Assembly (NCBI RefSeq): GCF_016086655.4
Contig: NC_052134.2
Location: 620,001-684,000 of the forward strand
Length of the DNA: 64,000 nucleotides
Reading direction: 5' to 3'
Source: Lepeophtheirus salmonis
Lineage: Eukaryota; Arthropoda; Copepoda; Siphonostomatoida; Caligidae
In this document: positions 45,528 through 59,700 of the stretch, piece by piece
How positions within the stretch are numbered: position 1 is the first letter of the stretch
How the letters are laid out: each line of letters begins with the position of its first letter
Translations under genes and position numbers: made by a program
The notes under the pieces: generated by a model
The model's database searches: none
What the model was told of the DNA's origin: nothing
The model's input: only the letters and a program-made list of their open reading frames with translations

Positions 45528-48500
45528 ATTTAAAAAAATTCGGAATTTGGTAACGGCAGAATTATTATTTTTTTAATTTGTTTGAAGAAATGACCATAAA
45601 TTCCCTTTAAAAAGGTCCTTGATAGACTCTTTTTGATTTCAAAATCTATAAAATAAAACAAAAAAAAGAATTTTTTCCATCTTGTTCTTTTTAAACTATT
45701 GAGTTGAATCAAAACACAGGATTTTTTAAAAATGAAGCATTATAAATCAGAAGTATATATATTTCAACAATATTCGTCATGATTGCTCTAATATGCCTGA
45801 AACTATTAGTATTTTGGTCTAAATATTTCACAAGTATATAAATATACACTTTGATTTTTGCTTCATTGTACTACTCAAATCTTATTTTTGATACCAAATC
45901 TACAATACATAATTATCAAATATAATTTTAGAGCTCATTTATACCAAATATAATCGACTATTTTACCCATTTATCTTTTGGACTACAAAAATTTGCTTTT
46001 AAATTCTTAATAGTACAACCATTAAAATCTATCTAACATTGACACCAGTTTTTCAATAATTGTGAATAAGAATTTATTAATCTGAATAAGATATGTAAAG
46101 GGACGTTATTCTTAAGTCTTATTTGACACATAGATGGAATTTTATGTATACATAAAAAAGTAACTGAACCAAATTGGTCCACTTGATGCCAATACCGATT
46201 TAAAGTTTTTCTTTAAAGAATATTATAACTGTCTTTGTAAGAGAAATAAAGCCAATTTTAAATTTGATTATTGGACCATAGCAAAATATGAATATTTCTT
46301 AATTTTTTCTGAAATAATCATATTGAACGAATATTTCTGTAAAAAATCTATAATTGCACTTTGAATCTTAGTTGAACATCGAAGTTTCCATACAAGTTGC
46401 ACCTGCAATTGTTACAAATGTTTAGTAAATTATATAGGGATTATACAAGATAAAATGTAAAAACAATATAGGAATTTTGGAATAGTTGGAAAAAATCTTC
46501 AATTAACATTGAATTCAAATAAGTCAATCAAATATCCTCTTATGATGCCCAACTGACCAAAAAAATACAGCTATTTTAAAAATGTTGACCAAAGACATCC
46601 TATAAAGAGAAAAAAAAACAAAAAAACATTTCAAGTCAACATTTGCACCAAGAAATTCTTATGTTGACCATCTTTCTCTCAAGGTAGAGATGATAGATCA
46701 ACGGCTAATTGTATATTTTTATTCAGATGAAATAGATATATCATTTTATTATACAGGAAAAGATGACAAATAACATGTTCATTGTACATTTTGATTCAGA
46801 TGAAATGAATAAAATATTGGATGATAATTTGTTGTTGTTCAAAATTTGGAATATGATAAGTAAATTAAAATATATTCTACCTTACCAAATCTGAACTTGT
46901 GTCATTTTGATATGTTTTAATGTAAAAAGAAATTGTTAACACATTGAATTTGGATTTATCATTACATTTTATAGATATAATTTCATAATCTAAAATAGTT
47001 TAAAACAATCGATTCTTTACTGTCTACAAAGTTTGTTATTATTTTCTCCATCAAGGAATATTCTATAGAGAATGAAATATATCTTACTCTCATTTGCATT
47101 TCTCTTATTTTATAATCGTTTATGTAGTTAAGTAAAAAGAATATATAAATAAAATTCTATAAAACTTAAATAAAAAATTATTCCATAATTTTTTTTTAAA
47201 TTTTTGAAGCTACTAAAAAAATATTTCCAAAAATAATTAAAAAAGGAAGTATATTATAAGTTAAGAATTAAGATTGAATAAAAAGTCATTTTAGTTGCTT
47301 GAATGGATAAACATCCCAGGGAGGCTTTGAGTTTCACATTACTTGTTAGTTGTGAAAGTAAGCACTGCTAATTAATTACTTTATTATTTATTTAAATAAA
47401 ATCTACTGTTTTAGCAAAAACATAAAAAAAACATGATGAAAAACTATTATTATCTCAAAAATTTGTGCATGTTGCTAAGTTGTAGAATATGTTTTATAAA
47501 TTTTAACTTACAATAATATACATTTTTAGACAATTCCAGGTAAAGACATGTTTTTAGCAAATATAACGCAAAATTTAATTTCTGTTTTCTGTGCATACAT
47601 ATGTATTTAATATGCAAACATAACTTCTCTTACAACAAGATTTCATTATGCAGTATCTATATATATATATATACTGCAGTATGTGATAAAAAGTTCCTTT
47701 TATTTGATCTAACCTCATCAATAAAATATGTCTCAAAAAAGGTATACGCAAGATCCAATAGGTACAATTTTTTTATTAGTACTTTTATACAACTGTGAGA
47801 GATGGTAAAGTATAAAAATATGTTTGAACACTAAAAAAAGTAATTACATGCAAAATATCTTAGATACATTAACTCAAATAAATTTTAAAAACATCAAATA
47901 TTTAAATGTGGAAAAAATGTTTAAAAAGTTTATATAATTGAATAATGTTATTTAAATTCAAAATTATATTAGTCCTTAATATTGGACTTCAAATCGACAC
48001 AATCCCACATACCGGGCCTGTTATTGAAAATGACCACAACTATCCTTCAATGGGTATCATTTCACTAAAATTAAAGTGGAGTATCACTGTTTATCCATTG
48101 CAATATTTGAAGGTCGAGATTCATTAATGATTACATCATTCACTGATATCTATAATGACTTCATTTAGAATAAAAAATAATAATTTGGATCGACTTTTAT
48201 TTCTAATTATGACGCGTACTTATGATTATTTAAGTTGAAATTATAATCGATTATGACGCGTACTTATGATTATTTAAGTTGAAATTATAATCGACTTCAA
48301 AATTTTAGGACAGTTATATCCGTATTAAAATATAACTTTGTTATGCATATGTAGATAAAACAAAAATACATTAACCATTAAAGTAATTTGTAAGTTCAAA
48401 ATATATCAGATATTATTTCATTACTTCAAAATGTTGTGTCACAATTTTTTTTAGAAATCCTTTGGGAAACTGAAGAAGTACACCTTATAATTCCAATTTC

Positions 48501-49260
48501 AAGTATTAAAAGAACCGTAATTTTCTGTCAGATTGTATAGTAATATTATTACATAGTAATTTAGCTTCACTTTAAACATGAATTAAAGTCTACAAACTGA
48601 TTATTAACTTCTTATTTTATTGAAAAAAATAACGCTCACTTCATACCTATATTGAAATCAAATATTCACAGTAATATGTAGAAATTATAATATACATACG
48701 ATAATTCAATATATATGCTAATTTATAAAAATATAATAATTCTGAGCAATCCAGACTGTAAGTCAAGACAATGGAATAAGAAATAAAATATGTCTGGTAG
48801 ATTTTAATTATCATAAAAAAATATTTCATTATTAATGGAACTTGCTTTTCAAGAACGGTTTCAACACTATTTACTTACATGGCCTAATATTATCGTGTTC
48901 ATATTCATTATTTTGTACAATGCCTAGGTACCTACATTATACATTAATAAGCTTAGCATTTATACCTTAGAGAGTACAATACAAAATTTCATAATTTAAA
49001 AACTGCAAATATACACTCGTTTGATTGAAACCTAATCAATATAAAAGAATAAATCACTATATAATTTTAGTTATAATAATAATTTTTCAAAGTGTAACTA
49101 GAGTTTTATTTTCTTTTTCAAGTCCACTGTTTTGTTCTTGTTTAAGAATATATAGAGGTCATACAGAAACTAGAGTAAATCAAAAAATGTTAATAGCAAG
49201 TGTATATGTGAAGTTACATTATTTAAACTTCGTACACATTATTTTTTTAAACATATTTAA
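45528..49260. other. A/T-rich spacer with short repeats
   Basis: Contains a (TA)n hairpin flanked by GCAGTAT/ATACTGC (47651-47677), a 26-bp near-duplicate (ATTCAGATGAAAT context, about 46709 and 46785), and the 44-bp tandem pair at 48206-48293. The frame at 47945-48127 has no recognisable family. Confidence 0.4.
48206..48293 (+). repeat. Exact tandem duplication, 44 bp x 2
   Basis: The unit ATTATGACGCGTACTTATGA followed by TTATTTAAGTTGAAATTATA and ATCG occurs twice without mismatch. The CpG-bearing ACGCGT word stands out in this A/T-rich setting. Confidence 0.95.
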
Positions 49261-50260
49261 TTAAAAATGACCACCATCAGCCTTCAAAGTTACTGTCAGA
49301 AGACGGTGGAACTCCATAATCTTAAGGTTCGGGGGAAGTCTTGCACATGCACTTGCCTCATGAATGGACCACAAAGAATAACCCAAAGGATACCAAATCG
49401 GTTAGTTTTAAGGATATTCTTCTTTGGGATTTGTGTGTATTTCCTTGTTATATCAACTGCTTGTTACTAATCTATTAAAACGTCATAAAGAATAAGCTGC
49501 TCTCCTACAAAACATTTTTCAAATTGTCAGGGTACCATGTTAATTTTCTGTTTCTTTTATTTTTATATACCGGCCTTTGGGATTCTTTGTCTCTAATTAA
49601 TTGAACGGTCACTACATTATGATAGCTCTCGGTACGGGTGTGTTGGTGAAATAATGTTTCCATGAGTTAAATATGTCAACCAATTTTGTATGAATGAATA
49701 CACAGACGATGAAACTTATATCATAAAAACTCGACAAGCTTGATAAATAATCGTCCTAAGTGTCAATGATGGTTTCCACATTAGTCCTCTCTCATGGTGT
49801 CTTAGTGTTGGCTGACAGACTTGTCAGGGCCTCGGTGTTTGGATGACAGGCACTGCATGTCTTGTTTGTATCGGGGCTTTAAGGTGGCCAAAAGTATCAA
49901 AAAAGAAGTCTAAAGAACTCTACATACTTACACAAAAGGTTTGAAAAAAAACAAGAGCAACAAAGGAAATAAGATTCTTTTATTGTCGGTCTCAAAAATG
50001 GATCCCCCCCCCCCTCGCCAGGCTATTTCCACCCACTTTTATGATAGCTCTCTGGACAGTTTGGTGTGAAACCTAAGATCTCTTGCATGGGCCCTCATGT
50101 TCTTGAAGGGGAATGATAGAACCTTTTTTCTTCTTTAACATTTGGACTAGCTGACGGCGGATACGATTATCCTGAATACACTTAACTGCTTGGATTGTTC
50201 AAGTTCGTCAATCTTATTCCAGCGTCTTTTTCTCAACTTGTAACGTAAGTTAGTGAGTTC
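49261..50260 (-). pseudogene. Degenerate mariner-like transposase, near full span
   Basis: From about 50200 downward the minus strand reads NRIRRQLVQMLKKKKGSI, then VSHQTVQRAIIKVGGNSLAR and PFLRPTIKE, matching the mariner linker (VS..TVQR......G..L.R...P.L). At the other end, EFHRLLTVTLKADGGHF and a stop at 49261-49263 match the C-terminal ADGGHIE block. The span of about 1 kb is close to full mariner length, but the catalytic Asp motifs between are not readable, and many shifts and stops occur. A C11 run at about 50004-50014 breaks the linker region. The terminal repeats were not resolved. Confidence 0.6.
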
Positions 50261-53012
50261 AAGTTTATTTGGTTTTGTATCTTATTACTTATCTTTAAAT
50301 ATATCGAAATATGCATCAATTTCAATCACTAAAACTTCTTTAGTTATTAAATTAGTAAGTAGTCAAATTTGATTAGACCAACCAGTAAATAAAGTTATGG
50401 AACAAGAAAAACAGAATTTTAAGGAAGATATACATAGTTGATAAATGATTACGTAGATCCAATTCGAAAGGAAATGAGAATTAAAAAAGTTTTATATATA
50501 TATTATTATCTAATAACTATAAACATCTTCGACATTTTTTCTTAGAAAATGAGAAGAATTTAATAATATATTATATTTTTAAAAAGTGCAAAGCCATTTA
50601 TATATTTAAAAAGTCAAACGATAGCAGAAATAAGATTTAATCGTATTTTTGTTTATTTAAAAAGCGAGTCGTGCAACAAACCACAGTTATAAAAAGGGCA
50701 TTTTCTAATATTATTTTAAGATTGAACATTAAACAAAACACTCTTTTTAAGTTTTTATGAAATAAATGTTCTCTAAATTAATGAAAAGTCATCGTTATAA
50801 GCAATCAAAATCAAATATCCAAGAATAGATTCCTTAAAAAATTATTTTCATTGAACATCTAAAACCCGTTTTTTTAAATTATGAAATATATATTAAAAAT
50901 AAAAATGTTCAACTAATAATTGAATAAAAATATATCTATAAAAGGTAGTTATTTATTACGAAATAATATACAATGATGTACGTACCATTAAAAACTCAGA
51001 ATATGATATCAATATTGACACTTTTATTCAATTAAAACATAACTATTAAAAGAATAATATTACATTTATTGTAAAAAAAAAACTTTCCTGTAAAATATAT
51101 CCGATATGATATAATTTAATCATGTAGACATATATATATATACATATATAAAATAGTGTCTAATTTTAACTACTTATAGACAAATATTATATAAGAGAGT
51201 TGGAAAAAATTCATGAATATATATTTTTTTTTATTACACCAAAAAGATAATTATATTAATAACCGATAAGATCCGGTGAAATAATTAACCTATCACCAAC
51301 ATAAGTAGCATTTAAATATAAGCAGAGATATATGATTTAGAGACATATTTGAAATTAAATTATTTGATTTAATTTTGAATAATTATATAAATATTTTCAG
51401 ATTAGTTCTTGAATAAAATTTGAAAAAAAAATGACATCAAAATTATTAGTCTAATAGCTATATAGCCATATATTCCATCTAGAACGCTCAAACTTCGCCT
51501 TACATATGGGGACATCTAAACTAAGAGGTTAACCTAATAAGATGTAGGTCATTGTCGCCTATCAAGCTTTCGCTATCTGCTTCTCTCAAAAGTAGAGACT
51601 GCATCAATACGATAAAAAACTAAAAATGAGATGGATATATATTTGTTTTAGCCTTCATGAGTTGCCAAACTTGAAGAGTAGATGCCTTTTTGACCCCTTA
51701 AATATTATAGGTAACTACTCTTTTCATCATAAATTATCCCTCCATAAACAGCTTTCATTACATCCAAGAGATCAAATCCTTCTTTAACCTTGTTATATTT
51801 TGAAATTATATCTGCAAAAAACTGGTTCACATACTTTTTCCGACTCTATTTGACCCTCTTGCTTTAGAAAAAGGAATATATTTTGAATTGTCTCTTGTTA
51901 ATTTGATTATTATTGGTGTTTATCTCAAGTCGGACTATAATACTTGTTTACAATCGGCTCACTTCCCCTCCTTTTTGCCTTCTGTTTTTATTATATCCAC
52001 TATAATTATATAGCTACATATATGTGTTGTGTAATATGAGGAGAATAATCTATGTTCAATTTTTATTCTAAGGAGTATGTCATAACCAGACTGGAAAATA
52101 ATGCTATCCACCGTTATACCAAAAAAAAAAAAACCCGAAACTAACGTGGCACCCTGGAAGAATGGTTTGGAGAAGAACAGCTTAGCTGTTGTGAGATATA
52201 CTAGATTAGCTGTGGTTAGCCCTGAGAGGTTAGGAAAGAAAGAAAAACAAATCCAACTTAGTAACTTGTAAAAACATTAACAATAATTATATCATAATTT
52301 TAATAATAACTTCACAATCAATTTTATATAGTTATGAATGGTTCCCCTAATTATCCATAATATCTCTCAGTTTTAATCAATGTTGAATGACTCACTAAAT
52401 GTTCAAATTTGAAGAAAAGGATCCAGTTATAGATCATTTGTGTCCTACAATGGTAAAACTCTCAAGGTATGATAAGAATAGACAATATGAATCCATGATA
52501 TTACAATATTAAATTGCGATGTCCTTTAAATTATTATTTCCAAGATTCAGGTTCCCTATTATGCAGGAAGTCAAATAAATATTCATTGTTATATCAAAAC
52601 ACCCCAAAAAAGGACAAATCAAATTGATTAAATGTATAATTTTGATAGATATGACCAAAGTTTAATTAAAAATGATGTGAAATTAAAAAAAAAAAACTGA
52701 TGTAATCATGTTTTTCCTAATGAAAGATAAAATTTATTCACAATTTTATTTGTATCAAAAATAAAATACATATTTTATAAGTAGTGTAATTTTTTAAAAC
52801 TATTTATTTTGAGATGTATTTGACCTACAATTTCAATTTTTGATACTCTTCTAATGACAAATTATAATCTGTTTCAAATAAAATATTTGCAAGTAAAGAA
52901 GTAAAACTATTTTTTTTTAACATTAAAAATTATTAATTTTTTTTTTTAAATAATTGATATATATAGCTTTAAATCCGTTTTCGCCAATAAAGAAGTAGAA
53001 AAGTAAAGATTT
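50261..53012. other. A/T-rich spacer
   Basis: No coding signal, structured repeat or RNA gene was recognised. Confidence 0.4.
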
Positions 53013-53650
53013 ATGGCAAGGCTTCAAGATTGTTGTCGCGTGGCCTTTTTGGTTTTGGGATCCAAGCCTTTAGAAAATTCGTAATTCACAGCATTAGAAA
53101 GATGTTTTGACGACGATAATTTGAAGCTTAATTCAAAGACAATAATTGAATCATGTCCTGATACTTCTAATTTTATGTCAGATACTAAAAAAATACATGT
53201 GTCCTACAATGTATTACGCCATATTGATAGCCATTCAAATATTGTAAAATTTATGAAATTTTATACTTTCAAAGCCATTCCTTCTCGCTACAACATCACA
53301 AAGTAATAGGAGTCCTTAAGTAAATTAGGGTGGTTAAAGATTACGAAAGAACTTGTAGAAAATGATAATCTTCTTCTTTTGTACGAAATTATTATCAATG
53401 ACCGCAGTACTGATTGGTACTCTGTATGATCATTGTTAGGTTGTCCATACAGAATAAATTTGAAAGATACTAAGAAGCCTGCCAATAGAATAATTGAATG
53501 TCTTAACAACATTTTGGCTCAGATTTTTGTGGCAAGAGACTAAAGGTTTTCATTGTCGATGGCACAGCTTAATGTATAAAATCAGTCCTAAATTTCAGGA
53601 AATTTTCCAAATGATGTTGAAAATCAATTGTTTCGCTCAAGGTCTGAACA
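53013..53650 (+). pseudogene. Intronless decayed coding sequence, family unknown
   Basis: One reading frame from the ATG at 53013 carries coherent protein-like sequence for over 170 codons, broken only by stops. MARLQDCCRVAFLVLGSKPL, stop near 53082, LERCFDDDNLKLNSKTIIE, VLRHIDSHSNIVKFMKFY and AIPSRYNITK are followed by two stops (53303-53308). Then come LSKLGWLKITKELVENDN, YEIIINDRSTDWYSV, a stop, SLLGCPYRINLKDTKKPANR and IIECLNNILAQIFVARD. After about 53535 the signal shifts frame (ENQLFRSRSEQNSNALSE). The lack of introns across 0.6 kb and the in-frame stops suggest a processed pseudogene or a transposon-borne gene. I do not recognise the family. Confidence 0.5.
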
Positions 53651-53859
53651 GAATAGCAACGCTCTCTCCGAATTAACCAACCAAAGAAAAAAAAAAGTTT
53701 CTTTATTTTGGTGTTCGAAAATGATTTATTAATATGCTAAACACTTTAAGTCAGTCTCAATGGTATGGAAGAAAACAGTGGTGCAATCAAAACATAATGT
53801 TTTTCATTCACGGTATAAAAGCCTTTTTTTATAGCAAACCTTGTACGCACAACTAAGAT

Positions 53860-54690
53860 ATGTACTGATTAATGAGGCCTTTAAATTTTATGTGAAGGTT
53901 ATCATCAATAAAACCTACATAGTACAATCAATATAAAACACCAAATATTAAGATATATTTTTAATATTACACTCGTATCTGCCTATATTTCTAATTTTTA
54001 TAAATTATATTGCATATTCATTTAGATCCTCATCATATATAATTACTTATTCTTAATACAATCAAAATTTATATCGGTCATTTAGTAAATACTAAATATC
54101 AATAAAAAAAATAGTAGAAATCCATTATTCAGAGATGCATTTAAGTCAACCTTTTCAATGTTCGAGTCCTCATGCTTCAGGTATATGGATAAATAAGTAA
54201 TGTCAGGATCTACTTGTAGTCACGTTGTAGGCGGGAAAATCATTAAGCTTAAATGTGTATTGATAAATGAGGCTACTAAATTTTTTGTCAAGGTTATGAT
54301 AAATTAAACCTAAATAGTACAATCAATATACGAAACCAAATAGTAAGATATATCAATATACTGGTATCTACCCATATTCATAAATATCCTTAGTTATTTC
54401 GCATCTTCATTATATATCTTCTTCATAACGAATTAATAAATGATTAATTACACATTCTAAATAGTAAATATAACTAAATAAAGAGTAAAGATCCAATATT
54501 AAAAGCTGTATTTGAGTCTATATTTTCCGTGCTTAGGTCAAGTCTGAGGCACATACTTTGGGTTTTTGTGTACTCCAGTCATCATAGTCCAGGTTTTTCT
54601 GTTTTCGAGTATAATTCCTCATGCACTGTGTCCTTGTAAAAATAAGTGATGTCTGGATCTGTATTTATTTGTGTCTAAGGTAAGATATCC
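53860..54690 (+). repeat. Divergent direct duplication, two copies of about 400 bp
   Basis: Copy 1 (about 53860-54245) and copy 2 (about 54250-54690) share, in order: TGATWAATGAGGC, AGTACAATCAATATA, TAAGATATAT, ACTCGTATCTGCC versus ACTGGTATCTACC, AAATAGTA/AAATACTA words, CCTCATGC, and AATAAGTRATGTC.GGATCT. Many indels separate them, so the event is old. No frame spans either copy. Confidence 0.65.
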
Positions 54691-56590
54691 TTTCCAACAA
54701 GTTCATTCTTAATCTTTAACAACACTGATTTACTTTTGGACTCAATTGACTTTGTGATAGCGTCTTGAGGATTAAAGAAGGAATGAAGGATACCTTTCTG
54801 CTAGAATTAATGATGACAGCATAGGTAAATAAAAACATGTATGAATGCAGGAGCACTTCTTGAATCAGGTAACAAGTGAAAAAATCTGGGACCTCTTTCA
54901 TAATAGCTTTTGAAACATTCCAGCAGACTATAAGCAGTTGATCGAAAGTTATAATCGGGCAGAGTTATCTATTATTACCACTAAGTTATTAGAGACTCTT
55001 CACACCGCTAAATACGTAAGATAATTCTTTATTTTCCTCTAGTAGAGAAACCTTTTGATACATAATTTTAAGGGAATACAAAACCCAATGTCTTAAGGAC
55101 ATAGGAACGTTTTCTTTCCCATCCTTGTGCACATTTTGGTCTCTTTTTTGTGATTATTTCTTTCTTTTATTTTGCTCCATCTACAACGGAGCGCGTTAAG
55201 ACATTTTTTACTTCATGACTTGAATGAATAACGTTACCTATTGAATGTACTTTCTGTTTTCATTAGTTACATTTACATTCAATACATAGAAATGAAGTAC
55301 AGAAAATATTATTTAGTTTATTCAGTCATCAATTAATTAACATCATAACTCGTTAAACAGAATTTGAACCTAAGACACGAATTGTACCTAAATCTTATTA
55401 AAATGGGACAAATTTGACTCGCAATTAGTGTAAAAGACTTTTAACTCAACTGGAATTCGTCGTCAGATCGACAAAGTTAAGATTTCAACTAAACTCAAGG
55501 CTTGAAACTCTGAAATTCAAGTGCCAAAAAAACTTGCAACTTGAGTTAAACTCATATTTAGATATATTGGACTTTATTTTTGAGACTTCATTCGAGCTGA
55601 TCTCTCAATAATTGAAATTCTACTAAAGTTTTTAAAAATTACTAGTGAACATAATAATATTTTAGATATACTTAGAAAGATTGAACTTTATTGAAAATTT
55701 GATAGAAGAAAGTAATGCCATCGTTAATAATTTCCATACAAAGTTTGTACAGAGAAGACACAAGAAAAGTAAATTATATAGAAGATCAAACTAATGAGCA
55801 TCTATTATTCCTATTTAAATAATTTTTCTTTTAAATGGTTGAGCACTATCAACTTGGACAAATCCTTGAATAAATAAAAACATTGTAGTTTATAACATGA
55901 TTGACATTTTGTGACTTTTATAAAATACCTTATTATATATCCTGATATTTAAAAGACGACTTTTTAACATCTTGACATCTTCAGCAGTGTCGTTGATGTC
56001 AATATAGGGAACACTTTATTCAATATTCGTACAACTTCATAAGAATCTGGATAGTAACCCCGGATAGATACAATAAATATTATTTGGCAATAATGGTACT
56101 GATACTTATTTAATTCATGAGTTACGTAGTAACTGATACTATAAGTATCGGTAACATCGTAACTAATAATTGTAGTATAATACAAAAAGTGTAATTTCTA
56201 GGAATTGCTCTTTTCCATTTATGAATCATTATTTGCACACGATAACTTTTCTATAATAACCATTATCAGAAAGTTTGTAAACATAGTTTGTTTTATTCTA
56301 AGCCAATAGTATAGGAATTTAAAAAAAAATACTAAATAACTAATAATTTTATGTTAATAAAATTAATATTTAATTAATCAAAAAAAAAAAAAAATGGTTT
56401 AAAATAGTGAATGGATATTGATGATAATTAATGAATAGAATAGGTTTACTATATAGATAAATTATAATATAAACTATTAAGCAAGGTTAATAGAAATACA
56501 AGATTATACTATACTACCTCTACGGCTGATGTTTGACTTTCGCCACGCTTTTTAATACTGACGTCATAGTGTATGAGTAGTTGAGTATTT
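54691..56590. other. A/T-rich spacer
   Basis: The sequence at about 55435-55560 has scattered AACTCAA/TTGAGTT words, perhaps a degraded simple satellite. Frames at 54716-54901 and 55964-56185 (minus) lack signatures. Confidence 0.35.
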
Positions 56591-56740
56591 TGTCAAAATC
56601 TGTGTTTCTTCCCCAGTTGTCGGTATAATAAATCAAATTAAAAAACCAGCAACAGTAACATCATATACCCTGATTGGTTACGTGTTTTTTCAAAATCTCC
56701 CTGCTTTGCCCACCAGTCGGTATAATACATCAAATTGAAA
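56591..56740 (-). repeat. Imperfect tandem repeat with similar encoded peptide
   Basis: Two blocks about 98 bp apart share TCAAAATCT and CGGTATAATAMATCAAATT. On the minus strand they read FNLMYYTDWWAKQGDFEKTR and FNLIYYTDNWGRNTDFDK, in frames offset by one base. This may be a degraded repeat-encoded protein or simply a satellite unit. Confidence 0.45.
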
Positions 56741-59700
56741 ATTCTATCAAGACTGATTACATGATGGTCTAACCTTGTACTTCTATTAACTGTATCATCA
56801 GAAAATGAGGAGCACGTAGATCTGGGAGCATGCACTGAAAGCGTGGTGTGTCTTCCGTTCTGTATAGTTTAATATATTATCTCTACCCTCTTTCAGCTCA
56901 TCGATCTGATATATTAGTGATAGATATTGAAATGCATTTGCATCCCATGGGCCGACCCCTGGATGAAAATATGCCCATAATGGTCACAATGACATGCTCG
57001 TAAGAAAATAAAATGAATTCAACTTTCAAGTAGGAAACTTTTGTTCGACGGACACTCATACAAGGGAGTGTTTTTGTACACTAAGCCTGAAATCCATCAC
57101 AACCTATAATGCAGCTCTGCACTTTGTTAGTTCGGAGGAGGACATGGCTGGCAATTAAGCGCAGTATGGTTACGGTAGTGTTTTTTCTTACCTAAGAGAT
57201 ATTGAATATATTAATGTCCAGATTCGTCGGCCACGCAATAGCTAAAAAGAATTAATGAAAGGTGACACTAGACGAACTATAATTTAAAAGAGTATAATAT
57301 ACATATTCACTAATGTAAACGGGGTAAATAATAGAGGAACTAAAATACAAGGGAGTTACCTGACCCACGGGTAAAAAGAGAGTGATTAGATAAAATGTTA
57401 CAAAGTACACAATATAAAAAAAACTAATGTATAAAAGGATTGTTTTAACACTACAAATATACTTCATTGTACGCAAATAAATCTGTCACTATCCTATCAC
57501 ATATGGCAAATAAAAAAAAAAATACAAAACCGAAGCGAAAGGACTAATTGCTCTATACAAAAGTATAATGATGAAAATCTAAGGGATAATTAACTTAAAA
57601 TTCTATCGCAGGAGGAAGATACCATTAAAAAGGTCTTAATACTTTTAACAACGTAGATGAAGATAAACTGAAACAATAAATAAGGAACTTTACTGAAATC
57701 CTTGAATCCCATTCAGTATCAAATCCAAATGATATAGACACTTAGAAGATATGTATTTATAAAATATAAGTCAATTTGGAAAACACTACACTATATAAAA
57801 AAGATGAACCGAACTGTCATAACAAAAACAATGCCTTAATCCTGTTTTAAACGCAAATGCAGGACAGCTTGAAAGACTATCTAAAATAAAAACTCTGTTT
57901 TTACACTCCAAAGAAAAACAAATTACAAGTTAGCCAATTCTTTGTTTCAACTCTATAAAAAGTTCGATCTTTACATATGACATAGAAAATTAAAAAAATG
58001 TATATTTCTTGATAATTTCATAATTTTCTACAAAGATGTGCCTAATTTAAAAAATAATTCCTCTATTCCGATAGGTTACCACTTTTTTTCGTCCTTCAAT
58101 ACTATGAATCAAAACTGGTGAAAGAAATGATTTTTTTTTTTTTGGGGGGGGAGGCTGCTCCAACCTCTCCAGCTGACCCCCTGTGTATACCTATGCGTAC
58201 ATAACATATGTTCTAATATGAGCATTTTTTATCCAATAGGGATAAGAAAAATTATAGATTGGCCGATACGGCCTGCTCAAACTTTTGTTTTGTTCAGGTT
58301 TATAAGGGTTTATCTGCAAGGAAAAACTAAATATTTAGTAAGTTATGGATTTTACTAAATTTTACAAATGATTATTTCACTCCAAAAAGCATAGCAGTCA
58401 ACTTTTATTACTAATCTCATATAATGAAATTTACATGAAGGTACCTTTAATCAGCGCATCGGAAGTAATGTATAATATGTGCTTTTTAATGGAAAAATAA
58501 TTATTTATAAAAATTAGAAGTCCTGAAATTTAGAAAAATATAAATATTTTTTAACTATAATATCTGATACTCGTGGATTATATTGTTGAGTCAGAAATTG
58601 AAAAATATATATAAGGTTTGACATTCTGAGACAATGTTTCTACTAAATCTTTTTTATTCCTTGAACATATGTATTTGCCAATTATGTTTATCAACTTGCC
58701 CAACTATTCACATTCTATTGGTACACTTTCGTTGACTTTTTTAAGTAAATTTATTTTATAAATTTAAATATTCAAAATAAAAAAATGGACATATGTATAT
58801 ACGTGATTAAATTATTTATCATGAAAACACACAAACTAAAATGAAAAACTATAAACAAACAAAATCACTTTATCGTTTGTTTTTATTTTATTTTACATTG
58901 TGGCCATGGACCTGACAAACAATGGAGTTTTCCTAATCTCATAAAGGTAACAAACATAAATAGGTATAGCCATATATAAAACTCTGTCAATAAAAACATT
59001 AATCTCTTCTGAAATACATTGTGAATCATATTATTTTACAATCTAAAAAAAAGATATACAGATATACACTCATATATGTATTAACACTGCAAAAATTTGT
59101 GGTTATATTTATGTATTGGATTTACGCTTGATATTTAAAAATTAATTATGTCATTATATAAATGACAAATCTACATTTATATTGCAATCATATCGTTATA
59201 TCATAAATTTATTTATGCAGTAATATGTAGGAGCGGACTAAGGACAATTATTACACTTTTTATCTTTGCTTCCCTTATTTGGAGCTAGTTTAACATGGAC
59301 AAAACTAAAATTAACACGGTATTAAATTAAATGAATACAATATGAAAAAAAAAAAAGATAACTCAATCTGTATTTTTTTTAATATACCCTTGATATCGCC
59401 GAATAATCAGCCTAAGAGTACCTTCATACCGAAGTGATATGTAAATAAAATATTTAATTAATTCGGTTGCATAATTCCCCCAACAGTTTTGCAGTTAGGG
59501 AATCCTTAGGGAGAAAGTGGTGTATTTAGGTGCAGTCAATATCAAAATAATCCTCGGATCTCTTTCGTCAATTACCCTATGCTCCTTGAACTATTGAGTA
59601 ACGCACGCTTTATTGTAATCAATAGTCGCAATAGTTGTTTTTTCCTCATCTAAACCTGCTTTCTGTTAAACGGAATACCAAATTGCACAAACGCTTCCCA

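Noticed and set aside
47651..47677. (TA)n hairpin considered as a microRNA or origin
   Set aside because: A short dinucleotide repeat with palindromic edges and no longer stem.
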